In this document: positions 32,824-42,154 of the stretch, one piece after another
How positions within the stretch are numbered: the stretch's first letter is position 1
Layout: every line of letters starts with the position of its first letter
DNA from: JABDQW01 sp942492025
Lineage (GTDB): Bacteria > Pseudomonadota > Gammaproteobacteria > SZUA-229
Direction of reading: 5' to 3'
Length of the DNA stretch: 64,000 nt
Assembly (NCBI GenBank): GCA_942492025.1
Contig: CALODJ010000009.1
Span: forward strand, 186,001 to 250,000
Notes under the pieces: model-generated
Told to the model about the DNA's origin: nothing
The model's database searches: none
Seen by the model: only the letters and a program-made list of their open reading frames with translations
Position numbers and translations under genes: made by a program

Positions 32824-33858
32824 ATGAAGACCCACGATTTTTACTATGACTTGCCGACACGCCTGATTGCCCAGTACCCGGTTACAAAGCGCACCGACAG
32901 CCGCATGCTGCGCGTTGAGAGAAGTCAACATCTTATTGAAGATCGACGATTCACCGATTTTCCAGACCTCCTGCGGGCCAATGACGTGCTCGTGTTCAAT
33001 AATACCCGGGTTATTCCAGCAAGGCTGTTCGCTCACAAACCAACAGGCGGTAAGGTCGAAATTCTGATCGAGCGGATTACATCCGATCACACTGCATTAG
33101 CTCATCTGCGTGCTAGCAAGACGCCGAAAACTGGATCTAAGATTATCATCGACGAGGACGGCTCCGGGCGGGAGATCAGCTTCAGCCTCAAAGACCGCCA
33201 TGATGATTTGTTTGAACTTTCCATCGATACCGATGCAGCCATCAGTGAAATTCTCAATCAATACGGTCATATGCCTCTGCCACCGTATATCGATCGTCTG
33301 GATGACAAGCAGGATCTCGACCGTTACCAGACCGTATATGCATCAAATCCAGGAGCCGTTGCAGCACCGACTGCCGGGCTTCATTTTGATCATGACATTC
33401 TCGACAGGATACAAAAGAAGGGCGTGAGCAGTGCGTTTGTGACCCTGCACGTCGCTGCCGGCACCTTTCAGCCGGTCCGCTGCGATGACATCGAAGACCA
33501 CATCATGCACTCAGAATACCTCGTCGTCCCGGCAGAAACCGTGACTCAGTGTCATCAGGCACGCGAGCGGGGGGGGCGCATCATCGCCATTGGTACGACC
33601 GCCGTACGTAGCCTCGAAACCGCGGCTGCCGATGGTGAGCTGAAACCCTATCGAGGTGAAACCAGCATCTTCCTATACCCAGGATATCAATTCAAAAGCG
33701 TCGACGCACTTTTGACCAATTTCCACTTGCCGGAGTCCACATTGTTAATGCTGGTTTGTGCGTTCGCTGGTTTTGACACTACAATGCGCGCCTATGAACA
33801 TGCCGTCGCGCAAGAGTACCGCTTCTTCAGTTACGGCGATGCGATGTTCATCGAATAG
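32824..33858 (+). CDS. queA: tRNA preQ1(34) S-adenosylmethionine ribosyltransferase-isomerase QueA
   Basis: The 344-residue product has the QueA signature: FYYDLPTRLIAQYPVTKRTD, VLVFNNTRVIPARLFAHKPTG, GHMPLPPYIDR, PGAVAAPTAGLHFD, and TNFHLPESTLLMLVCAFAG. It transfers the ribosyl moiety of SAM to preQ1 in tRNA, giving epoxyqueuosine. It lies just before tgt, which inserts preQ1 into the tRNA, so the pair forms the queuosine operon leading to yajC-secDF, the common proteobacterial order. Confidence 0.95.
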   Translation: MKTHDFYYDLPTRLIAQYPVTKRTDSRMLRVERSQHLIEDRRFTDFPDLLRANDVLVFNNTRVIPARLFAHKPTGGKVEILIERITSDHTALAHLRASKTPKTGSKIIIDEDGSGREISFSLKDRHDDLFELSIDTDAAISEILNQYGHMPLPPYIDRLDDKQDLDRYQTVYASNPGAVAAPTAGLHFDHDILDRIQKKGVSSAFVTLHVAAGTFQPVRCDDIEDHIMHSEYLVVPAETVTQCHQARERGGRIIAIGTTAVRSLETAAADGELKPYRGETSIFLYPGYQFKSVDALLTNFHLPESTLLMLVCAFAGFDTTMRAYEHAVAQEYRFFSYGDAMFIE

Positions 33859-33930
33859 GGGCACGCATTATGAATAATCCTGCGCGTAGAAATCAGATAT
33901 CTCGCATAACGTTAGTGTGTTTCATTCTTG

Positions 33931-35028
33931 ATGGTATTTGATTTAATCATCACAGATAAACGCTCACGTCGTGGTCGGCTGACGTTTGACAGGGGTATTG
34001 TCGAAACACCGGCATTCATGCCGGTCGGCACCTACGGCACTGTCAAGGCAATGACACCGGAAGAGCTGACTGAGCTAGGCGCGCAAATCATCTTAGGTAA
34101 TACCTTCCATCTCATGCTGAGGCCGGGTACAGATATCATCAAGCGGCACGGAGACCTGCACGATTTCATGCACTGGCAGGGGCCGATTCTGACCGACTCC
34201 GGGGGTTTCCAGGTGTTCAGCCTGGCCAAGATGCGAAAGATAACCGAGCGCGGCGTGGTATTTCAGTCACCGGTTGATGGTGCCACGATCGAACTTACGC
34301 CCGAGCTATCAATGCAAGTCCAGCGTGAACTTGGCTCTGACATCGTCATGATCTTCGATGAATGTACACCCTATCCCGCCAGCCGAGACGAGGCTGAATC
34401 ATCGATGCAATTATCCTTACGATGGGCGCAGCGCAGCAAGCAGGTACACGCAGCGAACACCTCGGCACTGTTTGGCATAGTACAGGGCGGTATGTACCCC
34501 GACCTCAGAGAACTTTCCGCAACACGCCTGATCGCGATGGGATTTGATGGCTACGCGATCGGAGGCCTCTCTGTCGGCGAACCGGAGGACGAACGCAACA
34601 CGATTCTCGAGTGCACCCTGCCGCAGCTGCCAGAAAATAAGCCACGTTATCTGATGGGTGTAGGTAAGCCAGAAGATATCGTTGAAGCAGTCCGGCGTGG
34701 TGTGGACATGTTCGATTGCGTCATTCCGACCCGTAATGCCCGCACTGGTTTTCTATATACGCGCAGTGGCATCATCAGAATTCGAAACAGCCAATATAAG
34801 GACGACACGCGCCCCATTGATGAAAACTGCAACTGTTATACCTGTCGTCACTACACCCGCTCATATTTGCGCCATCTGGACAAATGTGGCGAGATTCTGG
34901 GATCAAGACTGAACACCATTCATAATCTGCACTATTATCAGGACCTGATGCGCGAGATCCGTACTGCGATCGAGACCAACCGGTTCGATGCCTTCGCCGA
35001 TGATTTCTATGCGCAGAGAGCTGACTAG
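33931..35028 (+). CDS. tgt: tRNA-guanine(34) transglycosylase Tgt
   Basis: The ATG at 33931 is preferred over the TTG at 33928. The product has the Tgt motifs: GTYGTVKAMTPEEL, GNTFHLMLRPG, LTDSGGFQVFSL with the catalytic Asp near residue 89, MGVGKPEDIVEAVRRGVDMFDC, and the zinc site NCYTCRHYTRSYLRHLDKCG. It exchanges guanine 34 of tRNA for preQ1. Length (366 residues) is standard. Confidence 0.95.
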   Translation: MVFDLIITDKRSRRGRLTFDRGIVETPAFMPVGTYGTVKAMTPEELTELGAQIILGNTFHLMLRPGTDIIKRHGDLHDFMHWQGPILTDSGGFQVFSLAKMRKITERGVVFQSPVDGATIELTPELSMQVQRELGSDIVMIFDECTPYPASRDEAESSMQLSLRWAQRSKQVHAANTSALFGIVQGGMYPDLRELSATRLIAMGFDGYAIGGLSVGEPEDERNTILECTLPQLPENKPRYLMGVGKPEDIVEAVRRGVDMFDCVIPTRNARTGFLYTRSGIIRIRNSQYKDDTRPIDENCNCYTCRHYTRSYLRHLDKCGEILGSRLNTIHNLHYYQDLMREIRTAIETNRFDAFADDFYAQRAD

Positions 35029-35249
35029 TCGCGGTTCAGCAGCAGCCTTTGGCCAAAAGCCTGCAGTTGATAGGCCGAGGCTGTAGTTACTACCCTGCCA
35101 AGGGGAAAATCTGGGTTTGGCCGTCCCTCGCTCCCGGCGATGCCTTCTGGCATAATAGCGCCCACTAAAGATAGTCGGTTCGTCCAGCGGCGGTCATTCG
35201 GCACAGCCAGTTAGGCTGCAGGGCGAACGGTTCAACCAGGAGAAAACCT

Positions 35250-35651
35250 TTGCGTAACGTAATATACTCTAGTAAGAAACTCTATGGGCTCGGGTTACTG
35301 AGTCTCTTTATATCAGATGCGTGGGCTACCGATGGGGCACCTGCAGCTTCGCCAATGGGAGATCCACTCGCTTCCATGATTCTACCCATTGGTCTAATTG
35401 TGCTGTTTTATTTCTTCCTCATCCGCCCGCAAAGCAAGCGCCACAAACAGCACAAAGAAATGGTCGCTGCACTGCAGAAAGGTGAAGAAGTGGTAACAAC
35501 CGGTGGTTTGCTCGGAAAGATCACCAAAGTCGGCGAAAACTTCATTACACTTGAAATCAGCAAGGATGTGTCAATCCATGTCCAGAAAAACTCGGTTCAG
35601 GCAGTCATGCCCAAAGGAACGCTCAAGGAGCAGTCCGGCGACAAGGAGTGA
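35250..35651 (+). CDS. yajC: Preprotein translocase accessory subunit YajC
   Basis: The TTG start at 35250 has AGGAGA upstream, the only good ribosome site in the region. One membrane segment (ILPIGLIVLFYFFLIRPQS) is followed by the YajC cytosolic domain (KRHKQHKEMVAALQKGEEVV, TTGGLLGKITKVGENF). An extra N-terminal hydrophobic stretch (YGLGLLSLFISDAWA) resembles a signal peptide. It belongs to the SecDF-YajC complex and precedes secD by 45 bp. Confidence 0.9.
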   Translation: MRNVIYSSKKLYGLGLLSLFISDAWATDGAPAASPMGDPLASMILPIGLIVLFYFFLIRPQSKRHKQHKEMVAALQKGEEVVTTGGLLGKITKVGENFITLEISKDVSIHVQKNSVQAVMPKGTLKEQSGDKE

Positions 35652-35696
35652 TCTCCGGACTCAACGTCATAATCTCTTAATCATAAGGTCTCGGCA

Positions 35697-37547
35697 ATGC
35701 TGAATCAGTATCCACTGTGGAAATATATTGTGCTCATTTTAGCACTCGTGCTTGGCACACTTTATGCCTTACCCAATCTGTTTGGCGAAGATCCCTCGGT
35801 ACAGGTCTCTCACCGCACAAAATCTCTTACCCAGGAAGACCTGCTGCTGATCGAACAGACGCTGGGTGACAACAAAGTCACGATCAAATCATCGGAACTG
35901 AATGAAGGCCGGGCATTGGTCAGGCTCGATGACGAGAATGTCCAGCTACAAGCGGCCGATATACTGACGTCATCGCTCAACAAGCAATACCTGGTCGCAC
36001 TCAACCTTGCACCGGCGACCCCGGGATGGTTACGCGCGCTGAATGCAGCACCGATGTATCTTGGTCTGGATCTGCGCGGCGGTGTTCACTTCCTGATGGA
36101 GGTCGACATGGCCGCAGCGATCAAGCGTCTTGAAGAAAATCTGTTATCCGATATCCGCAGCCACATGAGAAGCGAAAAGATTCGCTACCGGGGCGTCACA
36201 CGCGATGAGAATGGTCTGCATATTCGCTTTCGCAATGCTGACGGTATATACCAGGCCCTGGACAGCCTGGAAGATCAGTTTCGCGAACTCGCCTTCAACC
36301 TCGATGAAAAAGACCTGGTGATCAACGCCAAGCTGACTGAGGTCGCCATACGCGATGAAAAAAGAGCGGCCCTGCAACAGAACATTATCACGCTGCGCAA
36401 CCGCGTCAACGAACTCGGTGTTGCTGAACCCGTGATTCAGCAACAGGGTGACTCGCGCATTGTCGTTCAGTTGCCAGGTATACAGGATACGGCAGGCGCC
36501 AAGAAAATTCTTGGTGCGACGGCAACACTCGAGTTCAGACTCACCGAAGGCACGCGCACCGACTGGGAGGATGCGGAGAAAACCGGCCGCATCCCCCTCA
36601 ACGCCTTGCTCTATCACGAACGTGACGGCAGCCCGGTACTGCTCAAACGTCGTATTATCGTCACCGGTGATCAGATCATAGACGCAGCATCCACCATCGA
36701 TCAGCAGAAAGGCGTACCGGCGGTGTCTGTTCGTCTCGATGGCAAAGGGGCTAAAAAAATGGGCGAGACCACGCGTGAAAATGTTAAAAAGCCGATGGCT
36801 GTGGTGTTCATTGAAAACAAGGTTGAAAGCAAGCAGGTGGGTGACGAAGTGGTAAAAAAACGCACCACGGTGAAAGAAGTCATCAACGTTTCAACGATTC
36901 AGGAACAATTCAGTGCTCGCTTCCAGATCACCGGGTTGGGTTCAGAGGAAGCTCGCGATCTTGCCTTGCTACTCAGAGCGGGTTCGCTGCGCGCACCCGT
37001 TGAGATTATCGAAGAACGTACGGTCGGCCCCAGCCTGGGTAAAGACAATATCGATCAGGGCTTCATGTCCGTGATGATCGGGTTCGTACTGGTACTGGTG
37101 TTCATGGCCATTTACTACAAATCATTTGGCCTGATCGCCGATATTGCCCTGACCGCAAACCTGGTATTCATCGTCGCGATACTGTCGCTGCTGCAAGCGA
37201 CACTGACTTTGCCGGGTATTGCAGGCATCGTATTGACCGTCGGTATGGCTGTAGACGCCAATGTACTGATCTTTGAGCGTATTCGAGAGGAGCTTCGCAA
37301 TGGCAATTCACCCCAGGCGAGTATTCACGCCGGTTATGAAAAGGCTTTCAGCACCATCACCGATGCCAATATCACAACATTACTGGCCGCAATCGTCCTC
37401 TTCAGCCTGGGCACGGGGCCGGTCAAGGGTTTTGCGGTCACGCTCAGCATCGGCATCATGACCTCTATGTTTACCGCAATTGTAGGTACACGCGCCATCG
37501 TCAATCTGCTCTATGGTGGTCGCAACATTAAAAAGCTGGCGATATAA
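35697..37547 (+). CDS. secD: Protein translocase subunit SecD
   Basis: The 616-residue product has the SecD layout: an N-terminal helix (YPLWKYIVLILALVLGTLYA), a large periplasmic P1 domain, GLDLRGGVHFLMEVDM, LRAGSLRAPVEIIEERTVGPSLG, and five further helices with GIVLTVGMAVDANVLIFERI and NITTLLAAIVLFSLGTGPVKG. SecD uses the proton motive force together with SecF to complete protein export at the inner membrane. The order yajC-secD-secF is conserved. Confidence 0.95.
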   Translation: MLNQYPLWKYIVLILALVLGTLYALPNLFGEDPSVQVSHRTKSLTQEDLLLIEQTLGDNKVTIKSSELNEGRALVRLDDENVQLQAADILTSSLNKQYLVALNLAPATPGWLRALNAAPMYLGLDLRGGVHFLMEVDMAAAIKRLEENLLSDIRSHMRSEKIRYRGVTRDENGLHIRFRNADGIYQALDSLEDQFRELAFNLDEKDLVINAKLTEVAIRDEKRAALQQNIITLRNRVNELGVAEPVIQQQGDSRIVVQLPGIQDTAGAKKILGATATLEFRLTEGTRTDWEDAEKTGRIPLNALLYHERDGSPVLLKRRIIVTGDQIIDAASTIDQQKGVPAVSVRLDGKGAKKMGETTRENVKKPMAVVFIENKVESKQVGDEVVKKRTTVKEVINVSTIQEQFSARFQITGLGSEEARDLALLLRAGSLRAPVEIIEERTVGPSLGKDNIDQGFMSVMIGFVLVLVFMAIYYKSFGLIADIALTANLVFIVAILSLLQATLTLPGIAGIVLTVGMAVDANVLIFERIREELRNGNSPQASIHAGYEKAFSTITDANITTLLAAIVLFSLGTGPVKGFAVTLSIGIMTSMFTAIVGTRAIVNLLYGGRNIKKLAI

Positions 37548-37560
37548 CAGGAATCAAATC

Positions 37561-38496
37561 ATGCAATTACTACAAGGTAAATCAACCATTGACTTTATGA
37601 GCAAACGCCGTATTGCGCTTGTTCTATCGCTCCTGCTCATCGTCGCATCGATTGGCAGCCTGTTCGCCAAAGGCCTCAACTTCGGCATTGATTTCACCGG
37701 GGGGTACCTGATCGAAGCCGGTTATGAAACCGACGTGGATATCGGACCCATACGTGCTGCGCTCGCAGGCAATGGTTTCGACGATGCTACGGTACAGAAC
37801 TTTGGCACCGCTAAAGACATCCTGGTTCGCATTGCACCGCGTGAAGATATCAACAGAGCCGGCTTGAGTGACCAGATCCTGTCTATTCTGGAGAACAATG
37901 CCACTCAAAAAGTCACCATGCGCCGCGTCGAATTCGTCGGTCCGCAGGTCGGCGAAGAGTTACGCGACCAGGGTGGTCTGGCCATGCTGGTCGCGCTCGG
38001 CGGGATTCTGCTGTATGTCAGTTTTCGCTTCCAGTTCAAATCTGCCGTCGGCGCCATCCTGGCACTGATACACGATGTGATCATCACCATTGGTGTTTTT
38101 GCAATCACGCAAATGGACTTTGATCTGAGTGTGCTCGCAGCCCTGCTGGCCGTGATCGGTTACTCATTGAACGATACCGTGGTCGTCCTCGACCGTATTC
38201 GTGAAACTTTCCGTAACGTTCGCAAGCGCACACCTGAAGAGATCCTGAACCTGTCAATCAACCAGACACTGTCACGTACATTAATAACCTCGCTGACAAC
38301 CCTGCTGGTTCTGACTGCACTGTTTGTATTCGGTGGTGAAGTCATTCACAGCTTCGCGTTTGCCCTGATCGTCGGTGTACTGATAGGAACCTACTCATCC
38401 GTCTACGTTGCCAGCAGCACCTTGATGGTGATGAAGATACACAAACAGGACTTCCTGGTCGTCGCCAAAGAAGAAGTCGTTGACGACCGGCCTTGA
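37561..38496 (+). CDS. secF: Protein translocase subunit SecF
   Basis: The start at 37561 (MQLLQGKSTIDFMSKRRIAL) is preferred over a longer frame overlapping secD. The SecF motifs are present: GLNFGIDFTGGYLIE, VEFVGPQVGEELRDQGGLA, VIGYSLNDTVVVLDRIRE and LSRTLITSLTTLLVL. Six membrane segments with one periplasmic domain fit the family. It ends the queA-tgt-yajC-secDF block. Confidence 0.95.
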   Translation: MQLLQGKSTIDFMSKRRIALVLSLLLIVASIGSLFAKGLNFGIDFTGGYLIEAGYETDVDIGPIRAALAGNGFDDATVQNFGTAKDILVRIAPREDINRAGLSDQILSILENNATQKVTMRRVEFVGPQVGEELRDQGGLAMLVALGGILLYVSFRFQFKSAVGAILALIHDVIITIGVFAITQMDFDLSVLAALLAVIGYSLNDTVVVLDRIRETFRNVRKRTPEEILNLSINQTLSRTLITSLTTLLVLTALFVFGGEVIHSFAFALIVGVLIGTYSSVYVASSTLMVMKIHKQDFLVVAKEEVVDDRP

Positions 38497-38506
38497 TTGG
38501 ATATTT

Positions 38507-38613
38507 TTCACCACAGAGGCACAGAGCACACAGAGGTTTTTGTATTGTAAGAGCGACTTCAGTCGCGTATCCGAACCTTCAAATACTCCGTGTTCTCTGT
38601 GCCTCTGTGGTGA
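38507..38613. repeat. Inverted repeat between secF and sco genes
   Basis: The arms TTCACCACAGAGGCACAGAG (38507) and the inverted CTCTGTGCCTCTGTGGTGAA (to 38613) enclose a smaller hairpin, GCGACTTCAGTCGC (about 38552). This matches a widespread type of dispersed repeat and separates two convergent operons, so it may serve as a bidirectional terminator-like structure. Confidence 0.65.
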
Positions 38614-38631
38614 ATCAAACAACTTTTGTGG

Positions 38632-39267
38632 TTAATAAACAGCTTTAATTTTCGCCACACTGTCGAGAATACTCGACGGTGTATGCGGCGCTTGCAGAAA
38701 AGCGGCAAGCTGTCCTTTGGGATTTATCAGCAACACAGCGGAGCTGTGGTCAACCAGATAATCGTTTTCACTACCTGATGCGCCCGGTACTTTCATGTAA
38801 ACGACACTCGTTTGTAGCGTCAGCGCCTGTATCATCTTCTCATCACCAGTCACACCGATGAACGCCGGGTCGAAGTAGTGCACATAGTCACCCAGCAAGT
38901 CCACCGTATCACGCTGCGGGTCGACTGAAATGAACACAACCTGTGGAAAATCACCAGTGGCTTTTTTCTTTGCCTCGGCCAGCACGTTCATTGTTATCGG
39001 ACAGATGTCTGGACAGTGGGTATAACCGAAGAATATCAAGGTCCACTGGTTGTTCAGATCTTCATTCATAAAGGCTTCACCGTCATGCTTGATCAAGTCT
39101 GGCACCACTATCTGGCGTGCAGGATTGACGACGGAGCCCTGAATCTGTGGAAGGTTCACGCTTGCGGGCTGTGTCAGCTGAGTTGCCATCCAGAATCCGG
39201 CGGCCATGGCCATGACTGCAATCAGTACCACAGCCAGTTTCTTCAGCACGGATACTCGGGATAACAT
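38632..39267 (-). CDS. SCO1/SenC family copper chaperone
   Basis: A signal anchor (LAVVLIAVMAMAAGFWMATQ) is followed by a thioredoxin-like SCO domain with the copper ligands: FFGYTHCPDICPITMNVLAE (CxxxC) and YLVDHSSAVLLINPKG (His). SCO proteins deliver copper to the CuA centre of CoxB, and coxB of this operon lies upstream on the same strand. It is the last gene of the cox operon as visible. Confidence 0.85.
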   Translation of the reverse strand: MLSRVSVLKKLAVVLIAVMAMAAGFWMATQLTQPASVNLPQIQGSVVNPARQIVVPDLIKHDGEAFMNEDLNNQWTLIFFGYTHCPDICPITMNVLAEAKKKATGDFPQVVFISVDPQRDTVDLLGDYVHYFDPAFIGVTGDEKMIQALTLQTSVVYMKVPGASGSENDYLVDHSSAVLLINPKGQLAAFLQAPHTPSSILDSVAKIKAVY

Positions 39268-39268
39268 G

Positions 39269-40168
39269 TCAGTAACCCGGATAATAGGGGAGGTAATGGT
39301 CCACCACCATCGATAGGAACAACATCATCAGATAGTTGATTGAGTAGACAAAAGTCTTGATCGCAATATTGTGGCGGTCAGTGAACATCAACTGCAAAAC
39401 CATGTAGAGGAAATAAAGGCCGAGTATTAGCGCTGCACATAAATAGACCAAGCCGCGCATATAGGCCAGATAGGGCAGCAGAGTGACCAGAATCATCAGT
39501 ATGGTGTAACCCAGAATGGAATACTTGGTGAACTCGATGCCATGCGTGACTGGCAGCATGGGCAGATTCACCTTTGCATAATCATCACGGCGATGGATCG
39601 CCAGCGCCCAGAAGTGGGGTGGTGTCCAGGTGTAGATTATCAGCACGAGTAAAAGACCGTGAGGGTCTATGCTGTTCGTTACGGAGGTCCATCCGAGTAA
39701 AGGCGGTGTCGCACCCGCAAGACCCCCAATTACAATATTCTGCGGCGTCGCTTTTTTCAGGTACATGGTGTACACCACCGCATAACCAATCATGCTGGCG
39801 AAGGTCAGTACGGCCGTGAGTACGTTGACCCATGCCGTCAGAATAAACACCGAAGCTGCCGCCAGCATCACTGCAAAAATGAAGGCATTCTGTTGACTGA
39901 CTCTTCCCTGAGGTAGGGGACGATTTTCGGTTCGTGCCATCCTGGCGTCATTCTCGCGTTCGACCACCTGGTTAATCACAGCGCCAGCAGCTGCAGCAAG
40001 ACCAATCCCCAGTGTAGAAACGACAAGGGTGAATAAGGAAATTCCCCACGCTGGACTGGCAAGTACGACACCGACGATGGAAGTCAGCAACAATAAGGCA
40101 ACAACCTTGGGTTTGCATAAATCATAGTAGTCACGCCAGCTGGCAGTTTCTAGGGCCGAATCAGTCAT
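39269..40168 (-). CDS. ctaB: Protohaem IX farnesyltransferase (haem O synthase)
   Basis: The 299-residue product has about eight membrane helices and the UbiA-type Asp-rich motifs: NQVVERENDARMARTENRPL and the later YTWTPPHFWALAIHRRDDYA, KVNLPMLPVTHG. It farnesylates haem B to haem O. It overlaps the ctaA remnant by 4 bp (ATGA). Because the ctaA gene before it is reduced, the oxidase made here may receive haem O, or haem A may come from a gene elsewhere. Confidence 0.9.
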   Translation of the reverse strand: MTDSALETASWRDYYDLCKPKVVALLLLTSIVGVVLASPAWGISLFTLVVSTLGIGLAAAAGAVINQVVERENDARMARTENRPLPQGRVSQQNAFIFAVMLAAASVFILTAWVNVLTAVLTFASMIGYAVVYTMYLKKATPQNIVIGGLAGATPPLLGWTSVTNSIDPHGLLLVLIIYTWTPPHFWALAIHRRDDYAKVNLPMLPVTHGIEFTKYSILGYTILMILVTLLPYLAYMRGLVYLCAALILGLYFLYMVLQLMFTDRHNIAIKTFVYSINYLMMLFLSMVVDHYLPYYPGY

Positions 40169-40434
40169 GCTAAAGTTTTTTGTTGCCCAAGGTTGTGTAC
40201 CAGTGTAACCAGCGATAACAACAGCAATGCCGCCACAGCGTATGGATAGGCTTGTTCGGCGATTTGTATTTCCTCCGGCGAATCAGGCACGCCGATGAAT
40301 CCGTAGCAACCAGGCCAGTCCGGACAACCCAGGCCGGCGTCGACCAGCGGAGTATAGGCCCCAAGCAGTACCACAATCGCGGCAAACACACAGCCAAATA
40401 GACTTATCGTGTAACTGAGCGATGTCTTATCCAA
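40165..40434 (-). pseudogene. Vestigial CtaA (haem A synthase), internally deleted to 89 aa
   Basis: The first 50 residues match the N-terminus of CtaA/Cox15: FAAIVVLLGAYTPLVDAGLG, then CPDWPGCYG, with the conserved cysteines, but the motif normally GAYTRLVDAG has lost its Arg (GAYTPLVDAG). After PDSPEEIQIAEQAYPYA the sequence jumps to a single hydrophobic helix (AVAALLLLSLVTLVHNLG) similar to the last helix of the family. About 250 residues, including the haem-ligand His region HRYLAG, are missing. The frame is intact and overlaps both neighbours, so it may still be translated. Confidence 0.6.
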
Positions 40435-41047
40435 TTTGTGACACCTTGAATAATTTGTTCAAATCATGAATCAACCACTTGCCTGGCATATCGTGGGTGA
40501 AGCGCATCATTATATTGCCAATGGGATCCATCAGATAGATCTGATGAGGATCGAATTCGGGATTGATTGACTGTATTGCCGTCTGCACCTGCTGCTGCTC
40601 GGCATACAGATGTCTGGCATCCGGATAGTCGTTCTCGATCAACGCCTGGAAAGCAGCATCGGGTTTTTCCAGATGTATGATCAGTCTACGCAGACGATAA
40701 GCATTCTTGCCGACGGCCGTATTCACCTGCTTGATTTTGAACAGCGCATCATTGCACGCCTGATCACACTGGGCCCTGGCAAAATAAATCATGTTCCATT
40801 TGCGTAAGGTAATGTCATCGCGCGTTACCGGTTCATTTTTTTCATTGACGAGTGCCAGCGTCTCGATGTCGATCACCGGTAGTATCAAATCGCCCTTGTT
40901 GGTAAAACCCGATGGGGTATACCCGGTAAAAAACAGGGTATAGGCGGCAATGACAGGCAGGACGAAGGCGGCCACAACAAACCAGAGCGTGTAGGGATTC
41001 TTTTTAGGCAGCTGGCTTTGTTGGGCCAGATTTTCTGTTTCAGACAT
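40427..41047 (-). CDS. Cytochrome oxidase operon membrane protein, SCO-like
   Basis: Start at 41047 has GGAA six bases upstream; the frame is open to 41059. One N-terminal membrane segment (LWFVVAAFVLPVIAAYTLFF) and a periplasmic domain with a thioredoxin-like look (KWNMIYFARAQCDQACNDAL, then QIYLMDPIGNIMMRFTHDM) are present. The CDQAC motif recalls SCO proteins without the exact spacing of ligands. This gene normally stands between SURF1 and ctaA in Pseudomonas-type cox operons. A role in CuA or haem assembly is likely but not shown. Confidence 0.7.
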   Translation of the reverse strand: MSETENLAQQSQLPKKNPYTLWFVVAAFVLPVIAAYTLFFTGYTPSGFTNKGDLILPVIDIETLALVNEKNEPVTRDDITLRKWNMIYFARAQCDQACNDALFKIKQVNTAVGKNAYRLRRLIIHLEKPDAAFQALIENDYPDARHLYAEQQQVQTAIQSINPEFDPHQIYLMDPIGNIMMRFTHDMPGKWLIHDLNKLFKVSQIG

Positions 41048-41060
41048 AACGCGTTCCATT

Positions 41061-41816
41061 TCAGCTTTTTATTCGTTTCACATTAACCGCAAGATAAATA
41101 ATCAACAAGGCAGCAGACATAGCAAACCACTGGAAAGCATACCCGGTGTTTTTCGCACTATCGAGCTTGAGCGCGGGTATCTCACGATGAAAGCCATGCT
41201 CGTCAGCCGCATCGAGCCACAGTATCATTGGCATCAACTGGTAGCCCACTAACCGCTCCAGTTCTGTGGGATCCAGATACTGCAGCACCATCGGCCAACC
41301 CAGATTATCATGCACATTGTCCGCAAGAATCACACCTTTTGCAGGTGGTTTATCGACAAGCCCTTTGGAGCTGACGACAGATCCTGGCGTTTCGAATTGC
41401 GGTAGATCCTGGCGTGTACGCCCCTGACTGAGCCAGCCTCGATTCACCAGTATGGCGCTGCCATCATTCATTATTAACGGGGTATATACATCATAGCCAG
41501 CAACACCATTGTGAATACGATTGTCGAGCAGAAAATGATGTGCGGTGTCGTAGACGCCTTCGACAATAACCGGCATGAATACGCGGTCTTCGAGATCGTA
41601 TGGTAGCTCCTGCATGCTGACCGGTTCAAGATTCTTGCGTTCCATGACTTTCTGGTGCAAATTGTCCTTATATTCAGCGCGGCTCAATTGCCATTGTCCT
41701 AGAGACACCATCACATACAGCAATAATACGGTCACGATAGTCGGGAATAGTCCCGGACTAAACGTATAGGGACCAATATTGAGCTTGAATATTCTTGCCT
41801 GAAGTAAGGATTTCAC
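41061..41816 (-). CDS. SURF1 family cytochrome oxidase assembly protein
   Basis: The product has the SURF1 architecture: an N-terminal membrane helix (LFPTIVTVLLLYVMVSLGQWQ) with the conserved LGQWQLSRAEYK, a periplasmic domain (DRVFMPVIVEGVYD, FLLDNRIHNGVAGYDVYTPL, ILVNRGWLSQG), and a C-terminal helix (NTGYAFQWFAMSAALLIIYL). SURF1 helps insert haem a into CoxA. It is divergent from the DUF2909 gene. Confidence 0.9.
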   Translation of the reverse strand: MKSLLQARIFKLNIGPYTFSPGLFPTIVTVLLLYVMVSLGQWQLSRAEYKDNLHQKVMERKNLEPVSMQELPYDLEDRVFMPVIVEGVYDTAHHFLLDNRIHNGVAGYDVYTPLIMNDGSAILVNRGWLSQGRTRQDLPQFETPGSVVSSKGLVDKPPAKGVILADNVHDNLGWPMVLQYLDPTELERLVGYQLMPMILWLDAADEHGFHREIPALKLDSAKNTGYAFQWFAMSAALLIIYLAVNVKRIKS

Positions 41817-41848
41817 GGTTGGGGACTAACTAATGTTTGGAGAGTTGA

Positions 41849-42052
41849 GTGATATTTAAAACTATTATCGTTGTGTTACTGCTTGTCGTTGTTTTCAGCC
41901 TGGGTCAGGCGCTTTACTATTTAATCAAAGACGAAAGCAACTCGGACCGGATGCTCAAATCCCTGACGTGGCGTATAGGGCTGTCTGTATTTATATTTAT
42001 CCTGCTCTTAATAGGACAGGCCGTGGGTCTCATTCAACCGCACGGCCTGTAG
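41849..42052 (+). CDS. DUF2909 (twin-transmembrane) protein
   Basis: GTG start with GGAGAG upstream. The 67-residue product has two membrane segments (IVVLLLVVVFSLGQALYYLI and IGLSVFIFILLLIGQAVGLI) separated by a loop, matching DUF2909. The family is found in cox operons near coxC. Here it is on the opposite strand to all cox genes, which is unusual for a family that usually runs with the operon. Confidence 0.8.
   Translation: MIFKTIIVVLLLVVVFSLGQALYYLIKDESNSDRMLKSLTWRIGLSVFIFILLLIGQAVGLIQPHGL
42016..42050. terminator. Hairpin at the end of DUF2909 gene
   Basis: A 10-bp stem ACAGGCCGTG / CACGGCCTGT with a 15-nt loop covers the last codons of the gene; no strong T-run follows on the plus strand. 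It may be a terminator or mRNA stabiliser, and it sits between the convergent DUF2909 and coxC genes. Confidence 0.4.
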
Positions 42053-42154
42053 TTATTACTGAATATATACCTAATGAATAATGCTATTGTCTGATTAACG
42101 CTATTCAGAATTCAAGCATTATTCACTATGCATTTTTCACATTTTACTGCTTAT

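Noticed and set aside
35100..35160. Possible promoter for yajC around CATAAT at about 35151
   Set aside because: No convincing -35 element at the right distance, and transcription may come from queA-tgt.
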